DNA from: Salinibacterium sp. PAMC 21357
Lineage (GTDB): Bacteria > Actinomycetota > Actinomycetes > Actinomycetales > Microbacteriaceae
Reading direction: 5' to 3'
DNA: 64,000 nt
Assembly (NCBI RefSeq): GCF_000247645.1
Contig: NZ_AHWA01000004.1
Span: 1-64,000, forward strand
A model generated the notes under the pieces. That model was not told where the DNA came from. It did no database searches and was given only the letters and a program-made list of their open reading frames with translations. This document shows positions 55,664 to 64,000 of the stretch, in pieces. The position numbers were made by a program, and so were the translations under genes. Position 1 is the stretch's first letter. The number at the start of each line of letters is the position of its first letter.

Positions 55664-56683
55664 TTACTTCTTGTCGTCGGCTGCGTCAGCAGCCTTCGCA
55701 GCGGGCTTCTTTGCGGCGGGCTTAGCAGCAGGCTTAGCGGCCTTTGCTTCGTCCTTGTCAGCCTTGGCGGGCTCTTCGGCCTCAGCCTTGGCAGGCTTCT
55801 CTGCCTTAGCAGGCGCTTCGGTCTTGGCGGGCTCTTCAGCCTTCTCGACCTTGGCGGCCTCTTCGGCCTTAGCGGGCTCTTCAGCCTTAGCGGGCTCATC
55901 AGCCTTGGCGGCAGCGTCTGCATCAGCCTGGCCGAGAAGCTCAGCTTCCCAAGCGGCCATGGGCTCTACTTCTTTGCCCTCTTCTGGCTTCTGGTGACGC
56001 TGGATGAGGCCCTCAGCAGCAGCGTCAGCAACGATGCGCGTGAGGAGACCAACCGAGCGGATGGCGTCGTCGTTACCCGGGATCGGGTACGCAACGTCGT
56101 CGGGGTCGCAGTTGGTGTCGAGGATAGCGATGACGGGGATACCAAGCTTGTGAGCCTCGTCAATGGCGAGGTGCTCCTTCTTGGTGTCAACGATCCAGAT
56201 CGCCGAAGGGGTCTTTGTGAGGTTACGGATACCACCGAGGCTCTTCTGCAGTTTCGTCAGCTCGCGCTTCTGAATGAGCAGTTCCTTCTTGGTGAAACCA
56301 CGAGTGGTGTCGTCGAAGTCGACCTCTTCGAGTTCCTTCATGCGTGCAAGACGCTTGGAAACCGTCTGGAAGTTGGTGAGGAGTCCACCGAGCCAGCGCT
56401 GGTTGACGTAGGGCTGGCCTACGCGCAGAGCCTGCTCAGCGATCGTTCCCTGTGCTTGCTTCTTGGTACCGACGAAGAGGATGGTTCCGCCGTGGGCGAC
56501 CGTCTCCTTGACGTAGTCATAAACTGCGTCGATGTGACCCAGCGACTGCTGAAGGTCAATGATGTGGCTGCCCGAGCGCTCGGTCAGAATGAAGCGCTTC
56601 ATTTTCGGGTTCCAACGACGAGTCTGGTGTCCGAAGTGTACGCCGCTGTCAAGCAGCTCGCGGATGGTTACGACGGCCATGGC
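55664..56683 (-). CDS. rpsB: 30S ribosomal protein S2 with long repetitive C-terminal tail
   Basis: Small-subunit protein S2, 339 residues from the ATG at 56683 ([20 protein letters not shown]). The core (residues 1-250: [90 protein letters not shown]) is normal. The last 88 residues are an imperfect E-P-A-K-A-E repeat tail of Ala, Lys, Glu and Pro, much longer than S2 in most bacteria but known in actinobacteria. Operon with tsf. Confidence 0.96.
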   Translation of the reverse strand, partial: AMAVVTIRELLDSGVHFGHQTRRWNPKMKRFILTERSGSHIIDLQQSLGHIDAVYDYVKETVAHGGTILFVGTKKQAQGTIAEQALRVGQPYVNQRWLGGLLTNFQTVSKRLARMKELEEVDFDDTTRGFTKKELLIQKRELTKLQKSLGGIRNLTKTPSAIWIVDTKKEHLAIDEAHKLGIPVIAILDTNCDPDDVAYPIPGNDDAIRSVGLLTRIVADAAAEGLIQRHQKPEEGKEVEPMAAWEAELLGQADADAAAKADEPAKAEEPAKAEEAAKVEKAEEPAKTEAPAKAEKPAKAEAEEPAKADKDEAKAAKPAAKPAAKKPAAKAADAADDKK

Positions 56684-57001
56684 CGTTCTCCTTTTCTGGC
56701 TCACTGGCGCACATGGCGGCAATGGCCTTCTCAGTTAATACTCGCTACCGGTCGGCGCGAATCCTGGTGCCCGGGCATACCTCCGCCCCAACTGCAATGG
56801 TCTGCAAGTGGGGACTGAGTGGAGATAGCGGCCGTGTGTTGAAGTAGTTGTACTGCAACGGGGCACGCGTAGTCACCGCGAATACACGCGGTGCTGCCAA
56901 AATCATACCATCGCTCCCCCACAACTTCATCCCCGCTGTCGGTTCTCCCCCAACACCCGAAATGGCCGCAGAATCCCCGCCTCATCGTCGACAGTTGGTG
57001 A
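56684..57001. other. Intergenic region between rpsB and the M23 peptidase gene
   Basis: 318 bases without a credible gene; long frames here are shadows. It holds the divergent promoters. For rpsB, a -10 TATGAT lies at 56902-56907 on the minus strand, with a weak -35 (ATGAAG) 17 bases upstream, giving a leader of about 210 bases. For the M23 gene, GACAGT, six bases, ATG (57002) is a near match to the leaderless pattern. No ORF, tRNA or hairpin terminator seen. Confidence 0.6.
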
Positions 57002-57531
57002 ATGCTCCGAACCTGCCTTTGCCTACTTCTTGCCATTGCCGTGTTGCCGTTCGGCGAGACGACGTCGAGCATCGCAGTGACAACGCTTCCCCAAGCGGAG
57101 GCCGCGTCCGCGGCCAACTGGGAATGGCCGGTCGCTGACCCGCATCCGATCATTCGCCCGTATATAGCGCCGGAGACACCGTATTCTGCCGGCCATCGAG
57201 GAATCGATATCGAGACGGGTTTAGTCAACGAAGTGCGAGCTCCTGTGGACGGAATCGTGCATTTCGCGGGCACCGTGGTGGACCGACCGGTGCTCTCTGT
57301 TCTCCATTCTGGCGGAATCATCACTAGCTACGAACCCGTCACGAGCACGCTGCTCGCGGAGATGACGTGACCCAAGGTCAAGTGATCGGCGAAGTGCAGG
57401 CAGGCCACTGCACGCGGCCTTGCCTGCACTTCGGAGTTCGCGTCGAGGGCGAGTACGTGTCGCCGCTCAACTACCTGAGCGGGATACCGCGAGCCGTGCT
57501 TCTACCGACCCGCACCTCCGCTGCACGGTAG
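57002..57531 (+). pseudogene. M23-type peptidase domain protein, single-base frameshift
   Basis: Secreted LytM-like peptidoglycan-peptidase homologue of about 175 residues split into two frames. N-terminal signal peptide (LRTCLCLLLAIAVLPFGETT), then NWEWPVADPHPIIRPYIAPE, YSAGHRGIDIETGLVNEVRA (His and Asp zinc ligands) and GTVVDRPVLSVLHSGGIITS. The frame stops at 57368-57370 (GAG-ATG-ACG-TGA). Adding one G (GAG-GAT-GAC-GTG) reads through: VTQGQVIGEVQAGHCTRPCL, HFGVRVEGEYVSPLNYLSG, ending at 57531. The C-terminal half has LHFGVR where M23 has HxH, so one ligand is Cys. It sits where actinobacteria carry an M23 gene next to rpsB. Confidence 0.8.
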
Positions 57532-57538
57532 CGCCTCT

Positions 57539-59722
57539 TTAGCGGTCGACGCTGTGCTTTGCACGATGATCTTCGATGGCGTGCGAGCCCGAACCCTGGG
57601 AATCGGCAACCTGCGCCGCTGCGGCGTGCTTGGCTCCGCCATCGTGCGACGCAGAGTTCGGACGACTACGAACTTCGGCACCAACCGAGATCACACGACC
57701 CGGCCACCAGAATTTCTCGCCAGCGATGAATGCCAGTGACGGCACAATCACCGTGCGAACGAGGAGGGTATCGAGCAGCACACCGATGCAGACAATGATT
57801 CCGATCTGCGTGAGCGTGATGAGTGGCAGCACGCCAAGAACCGCGAAGACGGCCGCCAGCAAAATACCCGCGCTGGTGATTACCCCACCGGTCGATGACA
57901 GTGCCCGGATCATCCCGGCCCGCGTGCCATGCTCAACCGCTTCTTCTCGCGCTCGCGTCACTAAGAAAATGTTGTAGTCCACACCGAGCGCCACCAAGAA
58001 GAGGAAGGCGAACAAGACAACATTCGTATCGATGGCAGGAAAACCAAAGACCGTCTCGAAGAGGAACCAACTCGCTCCGAGGCTGGCAAAGAACGACGCC
58101 ACAACCGTCAGCAGCAACAGAATCGGGGCAAGCAGCGACCGCAGCAAAAGCACCAGAACGATGAAGACGAGCCCAAGAATGAGCGGGATCACAAGATCCT
58201 GATCGGCCTGCTGGGCGCGCTCCACATCGAGAGCTTGTGCATCCAAACCGCCAACAAGCGCGTCGGCGCCATCGATTGACGACAGCTCCGAACGAAGCGC
58301 CTCGATCGCAGCGAATGATGCCTCGGTCTCGGCGGCGTCATCCAACACCACCGTGATTTGCGTGATGGTGTCCGTGCTCTCACCAATGCGCACCGAATCC
58401 ACTCCCGCAACGCCCTCCGCTGCCTGCGCCACCTCGTCGGCGTACTCACTATTAGCAATCACGGATGCCGGCGAACCGCTGCCTGCGGGGAACGCCTCCG
58501 CAATTATGTCTTGGCCTTGAACAGCCTCGGGAACCTGCGTGAAGCTTTCGGTCTGCGACAGCCCGATCTTGATCTGAGGAACACCAAGCGAAAGCGCGCC
58601 CAGCACAACCGCGCCCAAAATGGCAACAACGACGGGCTTCTTCGAGACGAGGACACCCAGCTTGTGCCAGACGCCGCGTTCCGCGCTGCCTTCCGTGCCG
58701 AACCTCGGAATGTAAGGCCAGAACAGCCCACGACCAAAGAGCACCAGGGCTGCTGGGAGAACGACGAGGGCGAAAATCATGGCGATAACAACGCCGGTGG
58801 CACAAGCAATTCCGAGCGCGCGGTTGCCCTGCAACTCAGCAAAAACGAGCGTGAGGAGAGCTAAGACAACGGTGCTACCGCTGGCAATGATGGCGGGGCC
58901 CGCTCCGCGAAGAGCACGCGACATCGCCTCTCGGCGATCCTCGACGAGTCGAAGCTCGTCACGGTAACGAGCAATCAGCAACAGCGCATAATTGGTTCCC
59001 GCACCGAAAACGAGCACCGAAAGAATGCCGGTGACCGAGGCATCCAGTTGGATGCCCGCAAGCGCCGCTACTCTGGCAGCAACGATGCCAGCGAGACCAT
59101 CGGCGGTGCCGACGACAATGAGCGGCACTAACCACAACCACGGGCTGCGGTAGGTGATGAGCAAGAGCGCCGCAACCACGATGACGGTGGTGATCAGCAG
59201 TGTGAAGTCTGCGCCTTCAAATACCGCCGCGATGTCGACCGCGAAACCTTCGGGGCCGCTCAGGAGGGCAGTGAGCCCACTCGGGAGGTCAGCGTTGGCT
59301 TCTGCCCGAATTTCGTCGGCACGCTCGGCTTGCTCCCCTGCCTCAGAAAGCTTGTCGAGCGGGACTGTTACGAGGGCAGTAGTTCCATCATCGGAAAAAG
59401 CTGGCGGCGGAACAAAGCCCTCAGCGGAGAAGTCAGTCAACGCGGTTGCCGCTGCGGACACCGCTTCTGAGTCACTATCGCTCAGAGTCTCACCGTCGCG
59501 GCTAAACACCAGCAGCGCTACCGTCGAGTCGGATCCTGGCAGCTGTTCGGCGGCTGCTGCTGCTTGCGCGGACTCGGCGGAGTCGGGAAGACCGACGCCC
59601 GGCAGCGTTCCTTCTTCGTTGCCGGTGCCTGCCGCAAAAATGGCTCCCGCAGCCACGAGCGCGCCAACTAGTACGATCCAGGAAGTGCGCCGTGCCGTGA
59701 TGAAGGTTCTGAGGCGATGCAT
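57539..59722 (-). CDS. MMPL/RND-family exporter
   Basis: Large membrane transporter of 727 residues from the ATG at 59722 (MHRLRTFITARRTSWIVLVG), behind an AGGAG site. RND fold: two halves, each with an ectodomain and a helix bundle; LLTVVASFFASLGASWFLFE and LFAFLFLVALGVDYNIFLVT (GxDYxxF/L motif of MMPL) are seen, and the first half has ASVTGILSVLVFGAGTNYAL, with LIARYRDELRL. Related proteins export lipids or drugs. The divergent MarR-type gene is its likely regulator. Confidence 0.88.
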   Translation of the reverse strand: MHRLRTFITARRTSWIVLVGALVAAGAIFAAGTGNEEGTLPGVGLPDSAESAQAAAAAEQLPGSDSTVALLVFSRDGETLSDSDSEAVSAAATALTDFSAEGFVPPPAFSDDGTTALVTVPLDKLSEAGEQAERADEIRAEANADLPSGLTALLSGPEGFAVDIAAVFEGADFTLLITTVIVVAALLLITYRSPWLWLVPLIVVGTADGLAGIVAARVAALAGIQLDASVTGILSVLVFGAGTNYALLLIARYRDELRLVEDRREAMSRALRGAGPAIIASGSTVVLALLTLVFAELQGNRALGIACATGVVIAMIFALVVLPAALVLFGRGLFWPYIPRFGTEGSAERGVWHKLGVLVSKKPVVVAILGAVVLGALSLGVPQIKIGLSQTESFTQVPEAVQGQDIIAEAFPAGSGSPASVIANSEYADEVAQAAEGVAGVDSVRIGESTDTITQITVVLDDAAETEASFAAIEALRSELSSIDGADALVGGLDAQALDVERAQQADQDLVIPLILGLVFIVLVLLLRSLLAPILLLLTVVASFFASLGASWFLFETVFGFPAIDTNVVLFAFLFLVALGVDYNIFLVTRAREEAVEHGTRAGMIRALSSTGGVITSAGILLAAVFAVLGVLPLITLTQIGIIVCIGVLLDTLLVRTVIVPSLAFIAGEKFWWPGRVISVGAEVRSRPNSASHDGGAKHAAAAQVADSQGSGSHAIEDHRAKHSVDR

Positions 59723-59741
59723 CGCGCTCCTCCTGAAAATA

Positions 59742-59778
59742 TGTTTAGTTTGGTTAGTTATTAGACAAGTTAGGAACA
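59742..59778. promoter_or_regulatory. Operator-like tandem repeat between MMPL and MarR genes
   Basis: Two 16-base direct repeats, TTAGTTTGGTTAGTTA (59745-59760) and TTAGACAAGTTAGGAA (59761-59776), share TTAG at positions 1 and 10. They fall in the 75-base divergent interval and overlap the likely -35/-10 region of both genes. A MarR-family operator is a plausible reading. Confidence 0.5.
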
Positions 59779-59784
59779 TACCGG

Positions 59785-59790
59785 TAAAGT
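59785..59790 (+). promoter_or_regulatory. -10 element, near-leaderless promoter of the MarR-type gene
   Basis: TAAAGT, seven bases, then the ATG at 59798; one base longer than the six-base rule found for other genes. Confidence 0.4.
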
Positions 59791-59797
59791 GACGGAC

Positions 59798-60388
59798 ATG
59801 CAACATTCTGAACAAGCACCGGAGCGACCCGCAGCGCGGCGACCCACTCAGCTGTTGCGGGACATCCTCGACACCAGCGATGAATTTGAGCAGCACGTCG
59901 GGCGCACCCTTTCAGTCAACGCCACTGACCTCGAAGCCATGGAACACCTGATCATGCACGGGCCGCTCGGGCCCACCGAGTTATCGCGTCGACTCAACAT
60001 CTCGACCGCCGCCGTAACCGGAGTTATTGACCGGCTGATCGGCGTCGGGCACGTCACCCGAGAACAACACCCCACCGACCGCCGCAGTGTCGTCGTCGTC
60101 CCCAACCCCAAGTCGGTTGAAACAGCAATGGCAACCCTCATGCCCATGATTATGGGAATCGATCGAGTACTCGATGATTTTGACGATGCTGAGAAAGCAG
60201 TGATCGAGCGATACCTCGATGGAGTAGTGACCATCTACCGCGCCCAATTGCCCGAACCGGGCGATGTCCCTCCCCCAAAGCCCGCTGTGCCTCGACCACG
60301 CGCAGATACGCCAGGACCACGACGAACCTCCTGGAAACCGGAGAGTCAGTCCGACGGCACGTCCGTGCTGTCGTCCCTCACGAAATAG
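59798..60388 (+). CDS. MarR-family transcriptional regulator
   Basis: Winged-helix regulator of 196 residues, probable repressor of the divergent MMPL exporter. ATG 59798 is preferred to GTG 59789, which overlaps the -10. MarR core: VNATDLEAMEHLIMHGPLGP, TELSRRLNISTAAVTGVIDR (recognition helix), LIGVGHVTREQHPTDRRSVV (wing with D-R-R). A dimer helix follows (YLDGVVTIYRAQLP). The C-terminal 30 residues are disordered Pro/Arg. Confidence 0.88.
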   Translation: MQHSEQAPERPAARRPTQLLRDILDTSDEFEQHVGRTLSVNATDLEAMEHLIMHGPLGPTELSRRLNISTAAVTGVIDRLIGVGHVTREQHPTDRRSVVVVPNPKSVETAMATLMPMIMGIDRVLDDFDDAEKAVIERYLDGVVTIYRAQLPEPGDVPPPKPAVPRPRADTPGPRRTSWKPESQSDGTSVLSSLTK

Positions 60389-60429
60389 AGCGCCGGCGGC
60401 AGGCCCTTCCCCCGCGGAACGCCATCGAG

Positions 60430-61356
60430 CTAGGCCCTCGGGTGCGCTGTGCGGTAACTCTCCCGCAGACGCTCCGTGGAGACGTGAGTATAGAGCTGGG
60501 TAGTACCGAGACTGGCATGGCCAAGCATCTCCTGCACCGCACGCAAATCAGCGCCACCATCCAGCAGGTGAGTCGCAGCCGTATGGCGAAGCGTGTGGGG
60601 GCCCGAACCACCAGAACCCGGAACGTCTGCCAACAAATGCGCGATCACGTCGTACACCGTTCGAGTGGTGAGCCGCTTACCTCGGGCACCCACAAAGAGA
60701 GCACCCGACGCGGTTGCGTCAGCCGTCAATTGCGGACGCCCCTTCTCTACATAATCCGAGATGGCGCGCTGCGCCGGAATCCCGAACGGCACCACACGCT
60801 CCTTCGAGCCCTTGCCAAGCACCCGTACGGTCAGGCGCGAATCATCGATATCGCTCAAACTCAAACCAGTGAGTTCGCTCACTCGCAACGCCGAGGCATA
60901 CAGCAGCTCGACAATCGCTTGGTCACGCAACGCAACCGGATCTGCTGACGATGCGCGGGCCGCGACGCTCTGCAGCATGTCGGACATTTGATCGCGATTG
61001 AGAACCCGGGGAAGGTGCCGCTCAGCTTTCGGCGCTTTGAGCCGCGCCGCGGCATCCGTCGACGCCTGATTGGTTTTCTCCAACCAGGAGCTGAGTCCTC
61101 GAGCAGCGGCCGCCCGACGAGCGAGAGTAGATTTAGCTAACCCCGCCTGCGAGGCATGCCACAGCCAATCCCGCAGCAACTCGAGGTCGAGATCGTCGGG
61201 CCCCGCCGCTCCGCGTTCGATAGCGAAGTCAGCCAAGTTCGTGAGATCGGAACGGTACGACCTCACCGTGTGCACGCTGAATCCGCGATCGGCCGCGAGA
61301 TAGGCGGCAAACGTATCCACAAGATGGTGAAGGTTCACGCCTCTATCGTGCGGCAT
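60430..61356 (-). CDS. xerC: Tyrosine recombinase XerC
   Basis: Resolves chromosome dimers at dif together with XerD; 308 residues from the ATG at 61356. N-terminal SAM-like core (HHLVDTFAAYLAADRGFSVH, LDLELLRDWLWHASQAGLAK). Catalytic residues: Arg in LYASALRVSELTGLSLSDID, Lys in VRVLGKGSKERVVPFG, HxxR in PHTLRHTAATHLLDGGADLR, His in QEMLGHASLGTTQLYTHV with Tyr. C-terminal RLRESYRTAHPRA. Convergent with the MarR gene by 41 bases. Confidence 0.94.
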   Translation of the reverse strand: MPHDRGVNLHHLVDTFAAYLAADRGFSVHTVRSYRSDLTNLADFAIERGAAGPDDLDLELLRDWLWHASQAGLAKSTLARRAAAARGLSSWLEKTNQASTDAAARLKAPKAERHLPRVLNRDQMSDMLQSVAARASSADPVALRDQAIVELLYASALRVSELTGLSLSDIDDSRLTVRVLGKGSKERVVPFGIPAQRAISDYVEKGRPQLTADATASGALFVGARGKRLTTRTVYDVIAHLLADVPGSGGSGPHTLRHTAATHLLDGGADLRAVQEMLGHASLGTTQLYTHVSTERLRESYRTAHPRA

Positions 61357-61382
61357 ACGCCCGTCATTCGGGTTCGCCACGA

Positions 61383-61388
61383 TAGCGT
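61383..61388 (+). promoter_or_regulatory. -10 element, leaderless promoter of the SDR gene
   Basis: TAGCGT, six bases (TTCGGG), then the ATG at 61395. Confidence 0.55.
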
Positions 61389-61394
61389 TTCGGG

Positions 61395-62201
61395 ATGGCC
61401 ACACGATCTTCACGCTCCCCCACCGGCACCGCGCTCGTCACCGGAGCAACCTCGGGCATTGGCGCCGAGTTTGCACGACAGCTTGCGCACGCAGGCTATG
61501 ACGTAGTTCTGGTGGCGCGGAATAGCGCCCGCCTCGAAGCCATGGCGACCGAACTGCGCGACACGGCACGCATTACCGTCGAGGTGATTTCCGCAGACCT
61601 GACGAATGCCACGGAACGCGAGCTCGTCGAAAGCCGACTGAAGTCAGCGACGAATCCCATTACCTACCTGGTAAACAACGCCGGCTACGGACTCCCTCAA
61701 GAATTCGACACGAACTCGGTCGACGATGAGGCTCGGATGCTCGAACTTCTCGCAACCGTTCCGATGAGACTCAGCCATGCCGTGCTTGGCGGAATGCTCG
61801 CTCGCGGCGCGGGCACAGTGCTGACCGTGGCGAGCATTGCCGGCGAGGCACCGCTAGGGCTCTACTCTGCGGCGAAAGCATGGCCCTTGAGCTTTAGCCG
61901 CTGGGCCAACGCCCACTACCGCGGTCGCGGAGTCACCTTTGCAGCGCTAGCCCCCGGTTTCGTTCGCACCGAGTTTCACGCGCGGCTGGGAATCGAACGA
62001 GAAGCTATGGCGCCCAAGTGGATGTGGCTTGAGGCAGAATTTGTCGTGCGGTCTGCCCTGCGCAGCGCGGCGCGCGGTCGCGCGGTGTCGATCCCGAGCG
62101 TGCGCTACAAATTCCTCTGGGCCTTGATGAAGCTTGCACAACCGCTAATCCTGCTGTTTGTGGCGCGCGCGAGCCGAGCAGCGCACGAGCCTGCAAGCTG
62201 A
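61395..62201 (+). CDS. Short-chain dehydrogenase/reductase (classical SDR)
   Basis: NAD(P)-dependent oxidoreductase of 268 residues. Rossmann TGATSGIGAEFARQLAHAGY (TGxxxGIG), NNAGYGLPQEFDTN (NNAG), active-site Ser in LTVASIAGEAPLGLYSAAKA and Y-x-x-x-K (YSAAK) in order. C-terminal part has hydrophobic helix near WALMKLAQPLILLFV, maybe membrane-associated. Substrate unknown. Leaderless promoter; divergent from xerC. Confidence 0.9.
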   Translation: MATRSSRSPTGTALVTGATSGIGAEFARQLAHAGYDVVLVARNSARLEAMATELRDTARITVEVISADLTNATERELVESRLKSATNPITYLVNNAGYGLPQEFDTNSVDDEARMLELLATVPMRLSHAVLGGMLARGAGTVLTVASIAGEAPLGLYSAAKAWPLSFSRWANAHYRGRGVTFAALAPGFVRTEFHARLGIEREAMAPKWMWLEAEFVVRSALRSAARGRAVSIPSVRYKFLWALMKLAQPLILLFVARASRAAHEPAS

Positions 62202-62230
62202 GCCCCTTAGCGTGCGGACGCCTCAGCGCC

Positions 62231-63100
62231 TCAGTTTATTGAGAACCCGCGTGACTCTACTTCGTCTTTGAGATGGTCGCGCAATGCAGCCGACGGTCCA
62301 ACGAGTGTCTCTGGCTTGCTGGTACGACGTGCGGTGTGTTCCGCCCAACCATATTCGGCATCCGGAATTTGGGGGTCGCTGGCAACTTGGCGCCCGGCAT
62401 ACAAACCGTTGGCAATCATGACCTCGTCATAGTCGCTCACGTGCTTCTCAATGTTCTCAGCGGAGTACTGCTCGCGATGCACGACCGCGTCGCTGGGGAG
62501 GCGCGGCTTCACTCCGCGACGCACTCCCGGTTTCGGATAGCCGATTGTGAGGCCCGCAACCGCGAAGACGCCGGCGGGCAAGCCCAACTCCTCAGCGATG
62601 AGACTGGGTCGATTGCGCACCGCTCCGATCGGCACAGCACCGAGACCGAGCGACTCTGCCGCGACAAGCGCGTTCTGAAGAGCGAGGGCCGCATCAATAG
62701 AGGCCAGGAGAAACATCTCGAGATTATTCGCCGCATAATTGTGGCCCTGGCGTTCGGCGAGATAGGTCAGCCGTGAGATGTCAGCACAAAATATGAGCGT
62801 GACCGGAGCGTCGGCTACATAGCGCTGGTCGCCCACGAGATGTGCAAGGCGAGCTCGTCGCTGCTCATCTTCGACAACGATGATGCTGTACGCCTGCAAA
62901 TTCGACGACGTTGGCGCACTCCTTGCCGAGACCAAAATCGCCTCTAACACTTCGGCGGCGATGGGAGTGGAATCGAAGCTGCGGATTGATTCGTGACCGG
63001 TGAGCACCCGGATGGTATCCGTCACAAATTCGGGCGATATCAGCTGTTGCTCTAGTTCGATTCGGGTGTGTGGTGGTGTGATGTCAACGCCCTGAGTCAT
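62231..63100 (-). CDS. NADPH-dependent nitroreductase (NfsA/FRP-like)
   Basis: FMN reductase of 289 residues. The fold: TGHESIRSFDSTPIAAEVLE, ILVSARSAPTSSNLQAYSII, YVADAPVTLIFCADISRLTY, NNLEMFLLASIDAALALQNA (dimer helix), SLGLGAVPIGAVRNRPSLIA, GLPAGVFAVAGLTIGYPKPG. These match the FRP/NfsA-type NADPH oxidoreductases. Natural substrate unknown; related proteins reduce nitro compounds and quinones. Confidence 0.9.
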   Translation of the reverse strand: MTQGVDITPPHTRIELEQQLISPEFVTDTIRVLTGHESIRSFDSTPIAAEVLEAILVSARSAPTSSNLQAYSIIVVEDEQRRARLAHLVGDQRYVADAPVTLIFCADISRLTYLAERQGHNYAANNLEMFLLASIDAALALQNALVAAESLGLGAVPIGAVRNRPSLIAEELGLPAGVFAVAGLTIGYPKPGVRRGVKPRLPSDAVVHREQYSAENIEKHVSDYDEVMIANGLYAGRQVASDPQIPDAEYGWAEHTARRTSKPETLVGPSAALRDHLKDEVESRGFSIN

Positions 63101-63152
63101 AACCCAATGCTTTCATGCCCAGCGGCACACCCCGTACGGTGGCACCCTCGCA

Positions 63153-64000
63153 CTACTCAGAAGCAGCGACCTCGGTGGCATTGAACGTCGAGTTCTTGGC
63201 CGAAAACGTTTCGAGTCGCTGCTCCGGCGTCATCGCCTCGATCTGAGCCCACGCCTCCGCCGAGTGACCAGTGATCTCCGCTGTGTCGCCGATCGGGATG
63301 ATCGAGTGCACCGTCTGCTTCTCGTACACATGCACGACGTTGACGGCTTGGCCGTAATCGACGCCAGAAAGCAACCGTTCGTGGGCGCTGAGATCGAGGG
63401 TGTAACACGTGGCCGATGCGACGGAGACGGGGATGCCCGCAAACGTCGAATGCGTTGAGTAGTGCAAGTGGCCAGCAAGAATCGCTCGCACATCGCTGCC
63501 CTGCAGAACTTCAGCTAGGCGTTCTTGACGCTGCAGCTCCAGCATCCCCATCGCTTCGAGCATGGGAGTAGGAATCGGCGGATGATGCACCGCCAGCAGA
63601 GTGCCGTGCGGTGCCGGGGTGGCAAGTTCGGTGCGCAGCCACTCCAGCTGCTCATCGCTAATGTCACCATGGTGGTAGCCAGGCACGGTCGTGTCGAAGG
63701 AGATGATGCGCAAGCCGTCGATCATGTAGACGCGGTCTTGCGGGGCATCTGATTCTTCGTCGAACAGCAGCTTGGAGTACTGGTCGCGCTCATCGTGGTT
63801 GCCCATCACCCAGATGATTTCGGCGTTCATACGTTTGGCGGCCGGCTCGACGATGGCGCGCAGTCGCACGTAGGCGTCGGCTTCTCCCAGATCAGCGAGG
63901 TCACCGGTGAAGACGATGGCTTGCGGTTGCGCTGTGGAGCGCTCGAGCTGGGCAAGAGCCTGCTCGAGGTGGTCGATCGTGTTGACCGCGCCATAGAGGG
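63153..64000 (-). CDS. 3',5'-cyclic-AMP phosphodiesterase-like metallophosphoesterase, partial (cut at window edge)
   Basis: Calcineurin-like phosphoesterase. The frame runs off the right edge, so the N-terminus is missing; the open part contains 282 residues. Metal-binding motifs in order: [13 protein letters not shown] (GDxxD), [12 protein letters not shown] (GNHD/E), and [17 protein letters not shown] (GHxH). CpdA-like [20 protein letters not shown] and [15 protein letters not shown] are seen. cAMP as substrate is family knowledge; not provable here. Internal start codons (e.g. GTG at 63869) are not real starts. Confidence 0.9.
   Translation of the reverse strand, partial: LYGAVNTIDHLEQALAQLERSTAQPQAIVFTGDLADLGEADAYVRLRAIVEPAAKRMNAEIIWVMGNHDERDQYSKLLFDEESDAPQDRVYMIDGLRIISFDTTVPGYHHGDISDEQLEWLRTELATPAPHGTLLAVHHPPIPTPMLEAMGMLELQRQERLAEVLQGSDVRAILAGHLHYSTHSTFAGIPVSVASATCYTLDLSAHERLLSGVDYGQAVNVVHVYEKQTVHSIIPIGDTAEITGHSAEAWAQIEAMTPEQRLETFSAKNSTFNATEVAASE

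Noticed and set aside
54815-56818. 667-residue plus-strand open frame over tsf and rpsB
   Set aside because: Exact antisense of two universally conserved genes; no ribosome site, composition Leu/Gly/Val-rich as expected for antisense of Ala/Lys codons.

Overview
The window looks like chromosome of a moderately GC-rich Gram-positive actinobacterium, most likely a member of the Microbacteriaceae (a Salinibacterium/Rhodoglobus-like genome would fit, but I cannot prove the genus). The case rests on actinobacterial signature genes (oligoribonuclease, DUF3097, an LLM-class F420-type oxidoreductase, GatCAB amidotransferase, ABC-F EttA, DivIVA-domain proteins), on the gene order rpsB-tsf-pyrH-frr-cdsA-divIVA, and on very frequent leaderless promoters (TANNNT, six bases, then the start codon). 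No phage, insertion sequence, CRISPR array or rRNA is visible. It is mostly core and housekeeping genome.

Layout. 0-3.5 kb: glycine betaine/proline-type ABC importer (ATPase with CBS domains, permease, lipoprotein receptor) ending in a strong terminator. 3.5-10.4 kb: glycerate kinase, then a minus-strand cluster of ssb, a lipoprotein, ettA and a thioesterase, then divergent msrA and an aldo/keto reductase that is broken by a frameshift. 10.4-16 kb: small proteins (one behind an SOS-type LexA box), lipoproteins, tRNA-Arg(TCT), thioredoxin, oligoribonuclease, tRNA-His(GTG), minimal zincin. 16-19.5 kb: TPP-riboswitch-controlled thiamine/HMP ECF transporter (ykoE, fused double ATPase, ykoC) with a P-loop kinase at its end. 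19.5-30 kb: oxidoreductase, DUF3097, VanZ, a G6PDH-like operon, thioredoxin-CcdA pair, hydrolase, OsmC, MFS exporter. 30-37.4 kb: gatB with an EamA transporter, a CGNR regulator, gatC-gatA, secreted DUF1023 hydrolase. 37.4-43.6 kb: ligA, mnmA, a membrane coiled-coil/ArsR pair, cysteine desulfurase, YbaK deacylase. 43.6-50 kb: YbbN-like protein, a large double-ectodomain membrane protein, a Scy-like 780-residue coiled-coil protein built from 11-residue repeats, AI-2E family permease. 50-56.7 kb: hydrolase, zinc-ribbon protein, transglycosylase-like protein, DivIVA-domain protein, cdsA, frr, pyrH, tsf, rpsB. 57-64 kb: frameshifted M23 peptidase, MMPL exporter with divergent MarR, xerC, SDR, nitroreductase, and a phosphodiesterase cut by the window edge.

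How the genes work together. Osmolyte uptake (proVWX), thiamine uptake (ykoEDC), tRNA maturation (cysteine desulfurase feeding MnmA, GatCAB, YbaK, two tRNAs, Orn), translation elongation/recycling (S2, EF-Ts, RRF, EttA) and polar growth/cell-envelope functions (Scy-like coiled coil, DivIVA repeats, CdsA, peptidoglycan-type hydrolases) are the recognisable modules.

Most notable items: the unbroken hendecad coiled coil, the window-wide leaderless promoter class, the riboswitch with a visible Shine-Dalgarno-sequestering hairpin, a probable CTG start codon in the fused EcfA, a LexA box before a tiny protein with a paralogue 2 kb away, and three genes each broken by a single missing base, which may be sequencing errors. 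I found no convincing wholly new defence or mobile system.
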